Positions 35,700-45,879 of a stretch of DNA of 64,000 nt are shown here, piece after piece (position 1 is the stretch's first letter; each line of letters starts with the position of its first letter). Below the pieces are notes generated by a model that saw only the letters and a program-made list of their open reading frames with translations, made no database searches and had not been told where the DNA came from. The position numbers were made by a program, and so were the translations under genes. The DNA comes from Lachnoclostridium sp. An131 (lineage in GTDB: Bacteria; Bacillota; Clostridia; Lachnospirales; Lachnospiraceae): the NCBI RefSeq assembly GCF_002160825.1, contig NZ_NFLI01000005.1:147057-211056 (forward strand), in the 5' to 3' direction.

Positions 35700-37341
35700 A
35701 TGAAAAAATGGGCACGCGCGCTTTTTCATCCAAATCTTCCGCTTGAAGGCAGACATTATGTCACAGCCAGTAAAGAACATATCGAGCTTTCCAGAAAAGC
35801 GGCAGCAGAAGGAATGGTTCTGTTAAAAAATAAAAACAGCGTCCTTCCGCTGGCACAGGGAAGCGTAATCGCTGCTGTAGGAAGAGGCATCCGCGATATC
35901 GTGAAGGGCGGAGGCGGCACCGGCGACGTATTTACGCCCTTTGTCACCACGCTTGAACAAGGCCTGCGGCAATGCGGCATTCATATGGATGAGGCTTTGC
36001 TGGAATATTATCGAAATGACGTGGAACAGCAATATGCCCAGGGGGCTGTCCCCGGAATGACAGTAGAACCACCAGCACCTGCTGCGCTTCTTGACTCAGC
36101 CGCCTCTGTAACCGATACCGCCCTGATTGTCTTCTGTCGTTTTTCCGGCGAGGGCTGGGATCGGGTGGACGGCGGCTTTCAAAATCCGGAATTCAATCCT
36201 TTCAAAGAGCGGGATATGCTCTCCCAACGCATTGCAAAGGTCTACCCTGACGGCGATTTCTATTTGACGCAGGAGGAAAAGGAGCTGGTAAAAGCAGTAT
36301 GCAGCCGTTTCAGCAAAGTGATAGCCGTACTTAACACCGGCGGCATCATAGATCTTTCCTGGATTCGGGATAACGCCTGCATTCAAGGCGCACTGCTGAT
36401 GTGGCAGGGCGGCACGGACGGCGGAACCGCTGCGGCACGATGAATTTCCCAATGGCATTCATCCTCTCATTGATGTGGCTGAAGGCAGAATCAGTATGGA
36501 CGACTTTTTAAAACAGCTCTCCGATGACGACTTGATCGCGCTTCTCGGCGGCGTGCCAAACTCTGGCGTAGCAAATACCAATGGCGTCGGCGACCTTCCC
36601 GAATATGGTGTTCCGGCTGTCATGACCGCAGATGGAAACGCAGGCATCCGCATTGATGAGGCCTGTCCTGTCCCCACAACTGCCTGGCCCTGCCAGACAC
36701 TTCTGGCTGCAACCTGGGATACTGATCTTCTCTATGAAGTAGGAAAAGCGGCAGCGAAAGAACTGAAAGAAAATAATCTGCAGATCTGGCTTGCCCCTGG
36801 CATGAACATCCATCGCTGCCCTATCTGTGGCCGAAATTTTGAATATTATTCAGAAGATCCCTTCCTGACAGGAAAAATGGGAGCGGCACAGGTCCGCGGT
36901 GTCCAGTCCCAGGGAGTGGCTGCCTGTGTCAAGCATTTTGCCTGCAACGACAAGGAAACCAACCGCAAACACAGCGATTCCAGAGTCTCTCTGCGCGCTC
37001 TCAGGGAAATTCATCTTCGCGGATTCGAGATTGCCGTCCGTGAAGCACAGCCCTGGACGCTGATGTGCGGCTACAATGTCATCAATGGGCAGCGGTGCTC
37101 TGAAAGCTGGGATCTGCTTACAGGCATACTCCGCAAGGAATGGGGCTATGAAGGAATCGTACTCTCTGACTGGTGGGATCGTTCTGAACATTACAAACAG
37201 ATTCTCGCCGGAGATGATGTAAAAATGCCCACCGGGTTCCCCGATAGAGTAAAAATGGCGATAGAGCTTGGCGCTTTGAACCGCAGCGATCTGGAGAAAT
37301 GTGCTGCAAGAGTGCTCACCCTGATCTGCCGTCTGGATTAA
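35700..37341 (+). pseudogene. Circularly permuted GH3 glycoside hydrolase, broken by an internal deletion
   Basis: The first part (35700-36443, 247 residues) is the start of the alpha/beta sandwich domain that normally ends GH3 enzymes (EGMVLLKNKNSVLPL, ALLMWQGGTDGGTAA). The second frame, from about 36442 to 37341, is the barrel domain, with KHFACN and the nucleophile Asp in IVLSDWW. Domain order is therefore swapped, as in a known permuted GH3 subgroup. The rest of the sandwich domain and the linking domain, about 200 residues or more, are missing, and the two parts are in different frames at the junction near 36440. AAAGGAGG precedes the first ATG. A beta-glucosidase-like function is probably lost. 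Confidence 0.78.
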
Positions 37342-37367
37342 GGAAAGGAGTTCTGTTTATGAAAAGA

Positions 37368-37408
37368 CGGCGGGAAGCATCCTCCTGGACGCTTCCCGCC
37401 GCACTTTT
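37368..37408 (+). terminator. Terminator after the GH3 gene
   Basis: An 11-bp stem CGGCGGGAAGC / GCTTCCCGCCG with a 12-base loop, followed by CACTTTTA. Confidence 0.75.
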
Positions 37409-37465
37409 ATCTCTTCTCTCTGTTTATTGATTCTTATATTTCTATTGTCCGGCCGTTCCCCCGGC

Positions 37466-38062
37466 TTACGCCAGGCACAGCCTCTTCGTCATCTCAATTC
37501 CCATCGCTCTGTTCACCAGGTTCATAATCGCCTGAACCACCTGATGGCAGATGCGTACAATAAACTCACAGTCCTCCTTCACACCGTGCTCCCTGCTCAG
37601 ATATTCTGCATGGGCATTGCGGATAAAGGAGCATACTGCCTCCGGTGTCTCAAATTTCCTTACGTCGATTCTCGTCCGGAAGGCCTCCCCGCTTCTCACA
37701 TACTCTACCAGGCGGAGCTTCAGCTCCTTCTCGTATACGCAGTGGTCCTTGAAGCCGCCCTCATAGATCAGGTTGTGCGGAAATGTGAAATAATCCGCGA
37801 TATAATGAATGATCTCGCCAAGCCTTCTCATAAAGGCACGCGCGTTGCGCAGGATAAGCTCCGCGTCCAGCGACAAATCACAGATGCGTTCCTTCACCAT
37901 CTCAAACGTCCCGTCAAATTCATGGCGCTGCGTCAGGAAAGACGGCTTGCAGTCCGGGAGAATGCTTCCCAGGTAAAATGCCTTCCGGTGATCCATCATA
38001 ACTGGAACCTCCATATCCTTCACAATATATTTCGCCAGTGAGATGTGTGATTTCTTTCTCAA
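37466..38062 (-). CDS. Zinc-dependent phospholipase C family protein
   Basis: A 198-residue protein of the zinc-dependent phospholipase C/S1-P1 nuclease-like fold. It has the expected metal-ligand pattern: HISLAKYI near residue 6, LGSILPDCKP near 32, and HYIADYFTFPHN near 86. No signal peptide is present, so unlike secreted alpha-toxin-type enzymes it would act inside the cell or by another route; small cytosolic members of this family are frequent in Clostridia and their substrate is unknown. A probable promoter (TGGACA, 18 bases, TATGAT) lies about 75 bases upstream. Confidence 0.82.
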   Translation of the reverse strand: MRKKSHISLAKYIVKDMEVPVMMDHRKAFYLGSILPDCKPSFLTQRHEFDGTFEMVKERICDLSLDAELILRNARAFMRRLGEIIHYIADYFTFPHNLIYEGGFKDHCVYEKELKLRLVEYVRSGEAFRTRIDVRKFETPEAVCSFIRNAHAEYLSREHGVKEDCEFIVRICHQVVQAIMNLVNRAMGIEMTKRLCLA

Positions 38063-38273
38063 TACCTTATTCCTCCTCTATATGTCCCGGCCTCTTCCGG
38101 CACATATATATAAAACCCTTCTTTTCGCCACCTTTCTTATCATACTCTAAAAACGCCCCAGTTGTCCATAACTAACTTTGCCAATCATTTAAAAATTTCC
38201 GGCCGGTTTTTCGCCTTTTTTAATAAAAATCCACAAAACCAAGGTCTCTGAAACGATTTACATAACATTCTCT

Positions 38274-38783
38274 TTACAAAAGCCTGTAAATTTCTTCCGC
38301 GATCTCTTCCGCGCTGCGGCCGTCCGTAGCTGTAAGGACATCCGCGGCCGCCTCATATTTTTCTATGCGTCCGGAAAGCAGAGCCGAGATATATTCCACA
38401 TCCTTATGCCCTTCCAGAAGCGGGCGATCGTGGCTGTCCTTTACCCGCTCGAGAATCGTCTCAGGACGGGCCGTCAGAAATACGACGACGCCGCTTTTTT
38501 TCATAGCCTCCACGTTGCAGGCCCGAAGAGGCGCGCCCCCTCCACAGGAAACCACCGTATGCTCCTTATTTTCCAGGGACAGGAGGAGCTCTGTTTCCTT
38601 TTCCCGGAAATATTCCTCGCCCTTCTGGCAAAATATCTCAGAGATCGGCATGCCCTCGCTCCGCTCAATCTCCCGATCCATCTCGAGCCATTCCATTCCA
38701 TAGCGTCTGTGCAGACAGCGGGCCACAGTGCTTTTTCCCGCTCCCATAAAGCCGATCAAAAATATGTTTTTCTTTGACTCCAT
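38274..38783 (-). CDS. aroK: Shikimate kinase
   Basis: A 169-residue enzyme phosphorylating shikimate in aromatic amino acid synthesis. It shows the P-loop GFMGAGKST, the DREIER shikimate-binding segment, CGGGAPLR and the lid DSHDRPLLEGH. The ATG at 38783 (MESKKNIFLIG) gives the family length; the upstream open extension crosses a GC-rich hairpin and is unlikely to be coded. It follows polC on the same strand. Confidence 0.92.
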   Translation of the reverse strand: MESKKNIFLIGFMGAGKSTVARCLHRRYGMEWLEMDREIERSEGMPISEIFCQKGEEYFREKETELLLSLENKEHTVVSCGGGAPLRACNVEAMKKSGVVVFLTARPETILERVKDSHDRPLLEGHKDVEYISALLSGRIEKYEAAADVLTATDGRSAEEIAEEIYRLL

Positions 38784-38820
38784 GTCTCTCTTCTCCGTTT
38801 CCGCAGCTGGATCCCATGCT

Positions 38821-38842
38821 GCGCCGGGCCGACGCCCGGCGC
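38821..38842 (-). terminator. Hairpin between polC and aroK
   Basis: A 9-bp stem GCGCCGGGC / GCCCGGCGC with a 4-base loop but no T-run, so attenuation or mRNA stabilisation is more likely than full termination. Confidence 0.4.
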
Positions 38843-38855
38843 GCATGCATACTGC

Positions 38856-41800
38856 TTATACAAAATCAAACAGCGAAAGCTGGTTGGACTCTGGCATGTC
38901 TCCGAGAAGCCCCAGGTCTCCCATCAAATCGACGACTGTTTTGGACAGCTTGCTTCTGGTCCGCAGATCGTCCTTGGACAGGAAGGGACCGTCCTTTGCC
39001 GCCTCATAGAGCTGATCCGCCGCCTTGTCGCCCAGGCCCTCGATCGTACTTAAGGCCGGCATCAGCTTGCCGTCGATAATCTGAAAATGATGTGCCTTCG
39101 CCCGGTAGATGTCGATAGGCCAGAACTCAAAGCCCCGGGCATACATTTCCTGTACGATATGCATGTCCTTCATGGTATCCTGCTCCTTTTTGGACAGGGA
39201 GTCGCTGCGCCGCTTGTAATCTGCCATATAATAGGCCAGGCGCTCCTTTCCCTGGCACATCAGCTCGTAGCTGAAGGCTGAGGCACGGATACTGAAATAG
39301 GCCGCATAATAGGCCAGCGGATAATTGATCTTGCAATAGGCGATACGCCAGGCCATCATAACATAGGCCGCCGCATGGGCCTTCGGGAACATGTATTTGA
39401 TCAGCGTGCAGGACTCGATGTACCAGTCCTCCACGCCCGCCGCCTTCATGGCCTCGATCCACTCCGGTTTCAGGCCCTTTCCCTTACGCACGCTCTCCAT
39501 GATGGTAAAGGAAAGGCTTGGCTCTACGCCCATCTGAATCAGATAAAGCATGATATCGTCACGGGTACAGATAGCTGTGGAAATCGTCGCCTTGCCCTCC
39601 TTGATGAAGCGCTGGGCATTGTTCAGCCACACGTCCGTACCATGAGACAGTCCGGAGATCCGGATCAGGTCTGAGAAGGACTGCGGCTTCGCGTCCACGA
39701 CCATCTGGATTACGAAATCCGTGCCGAACTCCGGGATGCCGAGGCACCCCAGCGGGCAGCCGTCGATATCCTCAGGGCTGATTCCCAGGGCCTCCGTACT
39801 CTTAAACAGCGACATCACCTTCTGATCGTCCAGCGGAATCGTCTTCGCGTCGATCCCAGTCAGATCCTCCAGCATACGAATCATCGTCGGATCATCGTGC
39901 CCGAGAATATCGAGCTTCAGAAGGTTGTGGTCAATGGAGTGATAATCAAAATGTGTCGTGATAATATCCGTCGTCATATCATTGGCAGGATGCTGAATCG
40001 GCGTAAAGGAATGGATCTCCTCCCCGTGAGGCAGCACGACGATACCGCCGGGATGCTGGCCTGTCGAACGGCGCACGCCTACGCAGCCCTGCACGATCCG
40101 TTCAATCTCACAGCCCCTCTTGTGCTGTCCACGTTCCTCATAATAATTTTTCACATAGCCGTACGCCGTCTTGTCTGCCAGCGTACCGATGGTCCCCGCC
40201 CGGAAGGTCTGTCCCTTTCCAAATATGACCTCCGTGTATTTATGGGCCTTCGACTGGTAATCGCCGGAAAAGTTCAGGTCGATATCCGGCTCCTTGTCGC
40301 CCTTAAAGCCCAGGAACGTCTCAAAAGGAATATCAAAGCCGTCCTTCTTAAGAGGAGTGCCGCAGACCGGGCAGGCCTTGTCCGGCATATCACAGCCGGC
40401 TGCTCCTGCGTATTTCCGGACATCCTCCGACTCGAAATCGCTGTAATGGCAGGATGGACAATAGTAATGAGGCGGCAGCGGGTTGACCTCCGTGATGCCC
40501 GCCATCGTCGCCACGAAGGACGAGCCGACCGAGCCTCTGGAGCCTACCAGGTAGCCGTCGTCATTGGACTTCCACACCAGCTTCTGGGCAATGATATACA
40601 TTACGGCGAAGCCATTGGAGATAATGGAGTGCAGCTCCTTTTCCAGCCGCTCCGTCACTACCGACGGCAGCTCATCCCCGTAAATGGAATGCGCCTTCTC
40701 ATAACAGATATCACGCAGGGTCTGATCGGAATTTTCAATGACAGGGGGACACTTATCCGGCCGCACCGGAGAAATCCGCTCTATCATATCCGCAATCTTA
40801 TTCGTATTTCCGACCACGACCTCCCAGGCCTTATCGCTTCCCAGGTATTCAAACTCCGCCAGCATCTCTTCCGTCGTCCGCAGATAAAGCGGAGCCTGAT
40901 CGTCCGCATCCTTAAAGCCCTTTCCGGCCATGATAATGCGGCGGTAGACCTCGTCCTCCGGGTTCAGGAAATGCACGTCGCAGGTAGCCACCACAGGCTT
41001 GTGGAACTGCTCACCCAGAGAAACGATCCTTTTATTCAGGCGGATCAAGTCCTCCTTCGACTCAAAGACCGGCCGTTCTCCCCGCAGCATGAACTCGTTG
41101 TTTCCAAGAGGCTGAATCTCCAGATAATCATAGAAATTCACCAGCCTCGCGATCTCCTCCTCCGGCGCGGAACGCACCAGGGCCTGGTACAGCTCTCCCG
41201 CCTCACAGGCGGATCCGATGATCAGGCCCTCCCTGTATTTTTGCAGGATGCTCTTCGGAATCCTGGGCACTCTCGCATAATAATCCAGATGAGACCAGGA
41301 TACCATACGGTACAGATTCACGCGCCCGATCTCATTTTTCGCAAGAATGATCACATGATGGCTGGGAAGCTTCTTGACTGCCTCCTTATCCAGAGCGCTC
41401 ATCTGGTTTACGCCGTCCAGATCCGTAATGTCCCTGTCCTTCAGCATCTGGATAAACTTTACAAAAATTTCTGCGGTACAGCCCGCGTCATCCACAGCCC
41501 GGTGATGGTTTTCCAGAGAGACATTTAAGGCCTTCGCCACCGTATCCAGCTTGTAGCGGGGTAGCTTCGGCAGCAGCACTCTGGCCAGAGCCACCGTATC
41601 CACCACCGTAAACGCACAGGGAAGCCCCTGGCGTTCGCTGTTTTTGCGGATAAAGCTCATATCAAAGCCTGCGTTGTGGGCTACCATAACAGCCCCTTCG
41701 CAGAACTCCAGAAACCGGGGCAGGACCTCTTCAATCGCAGGCTCGCTCATGACCATCTCGTCACTGATGCCGGTCAGCTTCTCGATCTCAAACGGAATCG

Positions 41801-43418
41801 GAGTCTGAGGATTCACAAAGACGCTGAATTTGTCTGTAATCTCTCCACCTTCCACGCGGACTGCACCGATCTCGATGATCCGGTCGTTTTCCGCGCTGAA
41901 GCCGGTCGTCTCAATGTCGAAGACCACATAAGGCGCGTCAAGGCTCTGCCCTTTTGCATCCTCCACGATATCCTTCATATCGTCTACAAGATAGCCCTCC
42001 ATGCCGTAGATCACCTTGAAGGAATCTCCCTTGTCCAGGCTGTGGCTGGCATCCGGATAAGCCTGCACGACGCCGTGATCCGTCACAGCGATCGCAGTAT
42101 GGCCCCAGGACTTGGCTCTCTTGATGATATCCTTCACATCCGAGACGCCGTCCATATCGCTCATCTTCGTATGGCAGTGGAGCTCTACCCTCTTCATCTC
42201 ACTGTTATCCATCCGGGGCTTCCGGAAATCTGAGGATTTCTTGATTCCCCGCACATGGCCGATATTCAGCTCATTGTCAAAGCGATCCTGGGCCGTGGTT
42301 CCAAAAATGCACACAAAGGCTCCCTTTTTTACCTTTTCCCGCAGAGCGTTCAGCTCTTCCTCATCCTTTGCAAAAACCTTTACATGGATCGTGTCGGTAT
42401 AATCTGTGACAGTAAGCGTGACAATCGTCTTTCCGCCGCGGATCTCTCTCTCATCCCAGCCTGTGATCTGTCCATGGATAGCCACGTCTCCCATCTCGCC
42501 CACTATCTGTACCAGATCGATGATGTCGGAATCGTCAAAATCACGCCCATACAGCACGTCAGGATTGGGGCTCTTACCGCCGCGGAACCGGGAATTCGCA
42601 CTCTTCAGATGCTTCCCGTAGGCATACTCGCTCTGTCCAAAGCCGCCATAGCCCTTCTTGGCTCCGCCTGCTCCGCTCTTTCCGGACGTTCCTTTTTTCT
42701 GGGATCCGCCCTGCTTCGTTCCCGTATGCCCTCCTGCAGCCGCGCCTCCCGCCGCCTCTGCCTGTCCGCCTGCAGGCCCGGAGCTTCCGCCCTCACGGGC
42801 CTGCCCGTCTGCAGCCTGCTCCTGCGCGTTCTGCAGCTGAATCATGTTCTCGATCAGCCTGGCCGCCTGCTGCTCGATATCCGTCCGTCCTGTCCGCCGC
42901 TTCTGTTCCTCCTCCTGCTCTACAAATTCTGTCCGAATATGCAGATCAAGGCCGCAGCGCTCCGTGAAAATCTTGTAGAGCACCCGGATCAGCTCGTCCG
43001 CCGCGTCCTCGCCCAGCGTCGTCTTCCGAAGCTCCAGCTTCATGACGTTTGGCTCCGGAAAGGAAATCTCTGCCCCGCGGAACAGGTTATATTCCAGAAT
43101 ATTGTAATGCTTCAGCTCATAAAGAATACTGTCCTTGTAAAGCTCCAGGAGCTTCTCCGGCGTGTACTGGCCTGACAGCTCGTACCGCTCCAGAATTTTC
43201 AGCTCTACCTCCGCGCGCCCAAACAGCTTCCGCTTCAGCGCGCGCTCAAGCTGAAAAAGCTGCTCCTTATGGATCAGCTTTCCGCTTACAAGATAGACCC
43301 GTATGAAATTTTTTGCCCGGTTAGAGGTCACCTTTTCCACCCGGACCTGGCCCAGCAGATCCAGAAAGCTCTGCTCCAGCTCCAAAGGCGGAAACACCTC
43401 CTCGAACCTTCTCGTCAT
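38856..43418 (-). CDS. polC: DNA polymerase III subunit alpha, PolC type
   Basis: The 1520-residue Gram-positive replicative polymerase. In order: an N-terminal domain (1-200), a linker of about 90 residues rich in Gly, Ala, Ser and Lys (200-290), an OB fold (about 330-420, HGQITGWDEREIRGGK), the PHP domain start (VELHCHTKMSDMDG), an inserted DEDDh 3'-5' exonuclease (VVFDIETTGFSAENDRIIEIG near 500), the rest of PHP, and the polymerase core with a zinc-binding segment (CPSCHYSDFE, CPVCGTPL) and the palm motif EPDIDLNFSG. All main parts are intact. It lies 6 bp after ispG in an ftsW-ispG-polC set. Confidence 0.96.
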   Translation of the reverse strand: MTRRFEEVFPPLELEQSFLDLLGQVRVEKVTSNRAKNFIRVYLVSGKLIHKEQLFQLERALKRKLFGRAEVELKILERYELSGQYTPEKLLELYKDSILYELKHYNILEYNLFRGAEISFPEPNVMKLELRKTTLGEDAADELIRVLYKIFTERCGLDLHIRTEFVEQEEEQKRRTGRTDIEQQAARLIENMIQLQNAQEQAADGQAREGGSSGPAGGQAEAAGGAAAGGHTGTKQGGSQKKGTSGKSGAGGAKKGYGGFGQSEYAYGKHLKSANSRFRGGKSPNPDVLYGRDFDDSDIIDLVQIVGEMGDVAIHGQITGWDEREIRGGKTIVTLTVTDYTDTIHVKVFAKDEEELNALREKVKKGAFVCIFGTTAQDRFDNELNIGHVRGIKKSSDFRKPRMDNSEMKRVELHCHTKMSDMDGVSDVKDIIKRAKSWGHTAIAVTDHGVVQAYPDASHSLDKGDSFKVIYGMEGYLVDDMKDIVEDAKGQSLDAPYVVFDIETTGFSAENDRIIEIGAVRVEGGEITDKFSVFVNPQTPIPFEIEKLTGISDEMVMSEPAIEEVLPRFLEFCEGAVMVAHNAGFDMSFIRKNSERQGLPCAFTVVDTVALARVLLPKLPRYKLDTVAKALNVSLENHHRAVDDAGCTAEIFVKFIQMLKDRDITDLDGVNQMSALDKEAVKKLPSHHVIILAKNEIGRVNLYRMVSWSHLDYYARVPRIPKSILQKYREGLIIGSACEAGELYQALVRSAPEEEIARLVNFYDYLEIQPLGNNEFMLRGERPVFESKEDLIRLNKRIVSLGEQFHKPVVATCDVHFLNPEDEVYRRIIMAGKGFKDADDQAPLYLRTTEEMLAEFEYLGSDKAWEVVVGNTNKIADMIERISPVRPDKCPPVIENSDQTLRDICYEKAHSIYGDELPSVVTERLEKELHSIISNGFAVMYIIAQKLVWKSNDDGYLVGSRGSVGSSFVATMAGITEVNPLPPHYYCPSCHYSDFESEDVRKYAGAAGCDMPDKACPVCGTPLKKDGFDIPFETFLGFKGDKEPDIDLNFSGDYQSKAHKYTEVIFGKGQTFRAGTIGTLADKTAYGYVKNYYEERGQHKRGCEIERIVQGCVGVRRSTGQHPGGIVVLPHGEEIHSFTPIQHPANDMTTDIITTHFDYHSIDHNLLKLDILGHDDPTMIRMLEDLTGIDAKTIPLDDQKVMSLFKSTEALGISPEDIDGCPLGCLGIPEFGTDFVIQMVVDAKPQSFSDLIRISGLSHGTDVWLNNAQRFIKEGKATISTAICTRDDIMLYLIQMGVEPSLSFTIMESVRKGKGLKPEWIEAMKAAGVEDWYIESCTLIKYMFPKAHAAAYVMMAWRIAYCKINYPLAYYAAYFSIRASAFSYELMCQGKERLAYYMADYKRRSDSLSKKEQDTMKDMHIVQEMYARGFEFWPIDIYRAKAHHFQIIDGKLMPALSTIEGLGDKAADQLYEAAKDGPFLSKDDLRTRSKLSKTVVDLMGDLGLLGDMPESNQLSLFDFV

Positions 43419-43424
43419 ATGTAT

Positions 43425-44480
43425 CTACTCCTCGCCCCAGTGAAGAAGCTCCTGGCGCAGCGCCTCCAGAAGCTCATCCTCCGGAAGCTTCTTTACAATC
43501 TCGCCCTTTTTAATCAGAAGACCGGTTCCCACACCGCCTGCAATTCCGATATCCGCTTCCTTCGCCTCGCCCGGGCCGTTCACGACGCAGCCCATGACTG
43601 CCACCTTGATATCCAGCGGAATATCCTCCACCATGCGCTCTACCCGGTTTGCAAGGCCGATGAGATCAATCTGCGTCCGCCCGCAGGTGGGACATGACAC
43701 CACCTCAATGCCGCCCTTCTTCAGACCCAGCGTCTTTAAGATTCTTTTCGCGGACCGTACCTCCTCCAGCGGGTCTCCGGTCAGGGACACGCGGATGGTA
43801 TCGCCGATTCCCTGATAGAGAATGATCCCGAGCCCAACCGCAGACTTGATATTTCCGGAAAACAGGGTTCCTGCCTCCGTAATTCCTACATGAAGCGGAT
43901 AATCCGTCTTGTCCGCAATCAGCTCATGGGCGCGGGCACACATCAGGACGTCTGAGGATTTGATGCTGATGACCAGCTGGTCATATCCCATGTCCTCAAT
44001 CAGGTGCACCTTGTCGAGAGCGCTCTCCACGATGCCCTCCGCCGTCACGCCATGATACTTCTCCACAAGCTCCTTTTCCAGAGAGCCGCTGTTTACGCCC
44101 ACGCGGATCGGAATCTGCCGCTCCTTTGCCGCGTCCACAACTGCCTGCACACGGCTGCGGCTTCCGATATTGCCGGGATTGATGCGGATCTTATCCGCTC
44201 CGTTTTCTATCGCGGCAATCGCCAGTCTGTAATCGAAATGAATATCCGCCACCAGCGGAATCGAAATCTCTTTCTTAATCTCTGCCAGGGCCTTCGCCGC
44301 TTCAAACGTCGGCACAGCGCAGCGGATGATATCACAGCCCGCTGCAGCCAGCTCCTGTATCTGCTTCACAGTGGCGCGCACATCCTCTGTCTTTGTATTT
44401 GTCATAGACTGAATCAGCACCGGATTTCCTCCGCCGATGACTCTGTCTCCGATTTTAATCACCTTTGTATGCTCTCTCAT
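43425..44480 (-). CDS. ispG: 4-hydroxy-3-methylbut-2-enyl diphosphate synthase
   Basis: A 351-residue GcpE protein of the MEP isoprenoid pathway, reducing methylerythritol cyclodiphosphate to HMBPP with a 4Fe-4S cluster. It starts with the substrate-binding barrel (GGNPVLIQSMTNTKTEDV) and ends with the cluster domain (SCPTCGRTQID and MGCVVNGPGEAKEADIG supply the cysteines). Length is normal for the short bacterial form. It overlaps the SEDS gene by 4 bp and is followed by polC. The usual partners dxr and rseP are not next to it. Confidence 0.96.
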   Translation of the reverse strand: MREHTKVIKIGDRVIGGGNPVLIQSMTNTKTEDVRATVKQIQELAAAGCDIIRCAVPTFEAAKALAEIKKEISIPLVADIHFDYRLAIAAIENGADKIRINPGNIGSRSRVQAVVDAAKERQIPIRVGVNSGSLEKELVEKYHGVTAEGIVESALDKVHLIEDMGYDQLVISIKSSDVLMCARAHELIADKTDYPLHVGITEAGTLFSGNIKSAVGLGIILYQGIGDTIRVSLTGDPLEEVRSAKRILKTLGLKKGGIEVVSCPTCGRTQIDLIGLANRVERMVEDIPLDIKVAVMGCVVNGPGEAKEADIGIAGGVGTGLLIKKGEIVKKLPEDELLEALRQELLHWGEE

Positions 44481-45679
44481 ACGGCTCTTGCCTCCCTCAA
44501 TTCCCGCTCTCTCTGAAAGCGGCTCACTTTTTCCACATTCAGTACCATGCCAATCTCAATCAGCAGAAAAACCGTCGCCGTTCCTCCAGAGCTGAAGAAG
44601 GGCAGGGTCACGCCCGTTGTCGGAATGATGCTCGTCACCACCATCAGGTTCAGAATTACCTGCAGGGCCACATGGGAAAATACCCCGATGGCAAGCAGAC
44701 GGCCAAACAAATCCTCCGCCTGCTGGGCCACGCTGTACAGCTGGTACAAAAGATAGATAAACATCAGGATTACCAGCCCTGCCCCGAAAACGCCAAGCTC
44801 CTCACAGACCACCGCAAAAATCATATCATTGTAGGGCTCCGGGATTCCACCCAGCTTCTGGATACTGTTTCCCAGCCCCTTCCCGAACAGTCCCCCGGAT
44901 CCAATCGCGTACAGCGCCTGCAGCGGCTGGTAGGACGTATCGGCATACTCTTCCGAATATGGCCTCAGCCATGCCTGAATCCTGCTGATACGGAAGGCGG
45001 AGTCAGCATCCGCGTGGTACAGGGAATAGTAGATGACAGCCCCTACAAAAACCGCTCCGATGGCTCCCATAATCACAAAGGGATAATACTTCGGATACAC
45101 CATAAAAGCCATCAGAAAGCTGATCCCAAATACAATCACTGCCGTACTCATATTATCGCTGATGATCAGAATCATTACAGAAATCACTGCGGTCGGGATC
45201 ATCACCTTGATAAAAATCCGCAGATTATTCAACGCTGACGCATATTTACAAATCAGGGCCGCCGAGAAAATAATCATCGCCACCTTCACCGGCTCCGCCA
45301 CCTGAAACTGGCCGATCCCCGGCACCTGGATCCACCGCGTAGCTCCCTTTACATTGACGCCGAGTCCCGGCACCAGCAGCAAAAGAATCAGCACTGCCGA
45401 ACCAATCAGCCCCAGTACGGCAAAGTATCTCCAGTTATGGTAATTGATATTTGCCACAACCAGCATCAGGATGAGGCCGATGATACTGTATTTCAGCTGG
45501 CTTTTCAAAAAGAAAGCGGGATCGTAATTAAAAGACTGCCGCATGCTGGCTGTATAATAGCTGGCGCTGTACAGCATAATCAGACCGAACACGATCAGGA
45601 AAATGACCGCCACGATCAGGTTCGTATCATAATTGAGCAGATAGGAAAGCGCTCTTTTCTTCCTTCCTCTGTTTGCCAT
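44477..45679 (-). CDS. FtsW/RodA/SpoVE (SEDS) family peptidoglycan polymerase
   Basis: A 400-residue protein with about 10 membrane helices that polymerises lipid II glycan chains together with a class B penicillin-binding protein. Characteristic parts are FGLIMLYSASYY near the start, PEPYNDMIFAVVCEELG and FFSSGGTATV. I cannot decide between division (FtsW) and elongation or sporulation forms. The ATG at 45679 (MANRGRK) follows GGAGG; the frame is open 23 codons further upstream but that part covers the promoter. First gene of the ispG-polC set. Confidence 0.9.
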   Translation of the reverse strand: MANRGRKKRALSYLLNYDTNLIVAVIFLIVFGLIMLYSASYYTASMRQSFNYDPAFFLKSQLKYSIIGLILMLVVANINYHNWRYFAVLGLIGSAVLILLLLVPGLGVNVKGATRWIQVPGIGQFQVAEPVKVAMIIFSAALICKYASALNNLRIFIKVMIPTAVISVMILIISDNMSTAVIVFGISFLMAFMVYPKYYPFVIMGAIGAVFVGAVIYYSLYHADADSAFRISRIQAWLRPYSEEYADTSYQPLQALYAIGSGGLFGKGLGNSIQKLGGIPEPYNDMIFAVVCEELGVFGAGLVILMFIYLLYQLYSVAQQAEDLFGRLLAIGVFSHVALQVILNLMVVTSIIPTTGVTLPFFSSGGTATVFLLIEIGMVLNVEKVSRFQRERELREARAV

Positions 45680-45719
45680 GCTGTTCCTCCGAAAATCTGT
45701 CAAGTCCGTTTCCTTTTTT

Positions 45720-45748
45720 ATTATACGTGTTTGCGGTTTCTCCCGCAA
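45720..45748 (-). promoter_or_regulatory. Promoter of the SEDS-ispG-polC operon
   Basis: TTGCGG, a 17-base spacer, then TATAAT on the minus strand; transcript start expected near 45713, about 35 bases before the ATG. Confidence 0.7.
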
Positions 45749-45879
45749 GAGCAGAAAATGACAATCGCCAGGCTGACGCCTTCAAAAAGAAACGACTGCA
45801 TCTCGACTTCCCTTGCAGTGTCACAGACGCAGTCTTTTCTCTTTCGTCAAAAATCCTCTGTCAGAACCAAAGGCTCCTC

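Noticed and set aside
39897..41528. 543-residue plus-strand open frame opposite polC
   Set aside because: PolC is intact and highly conserved on the minus strand; the antisense frame has no known domain.
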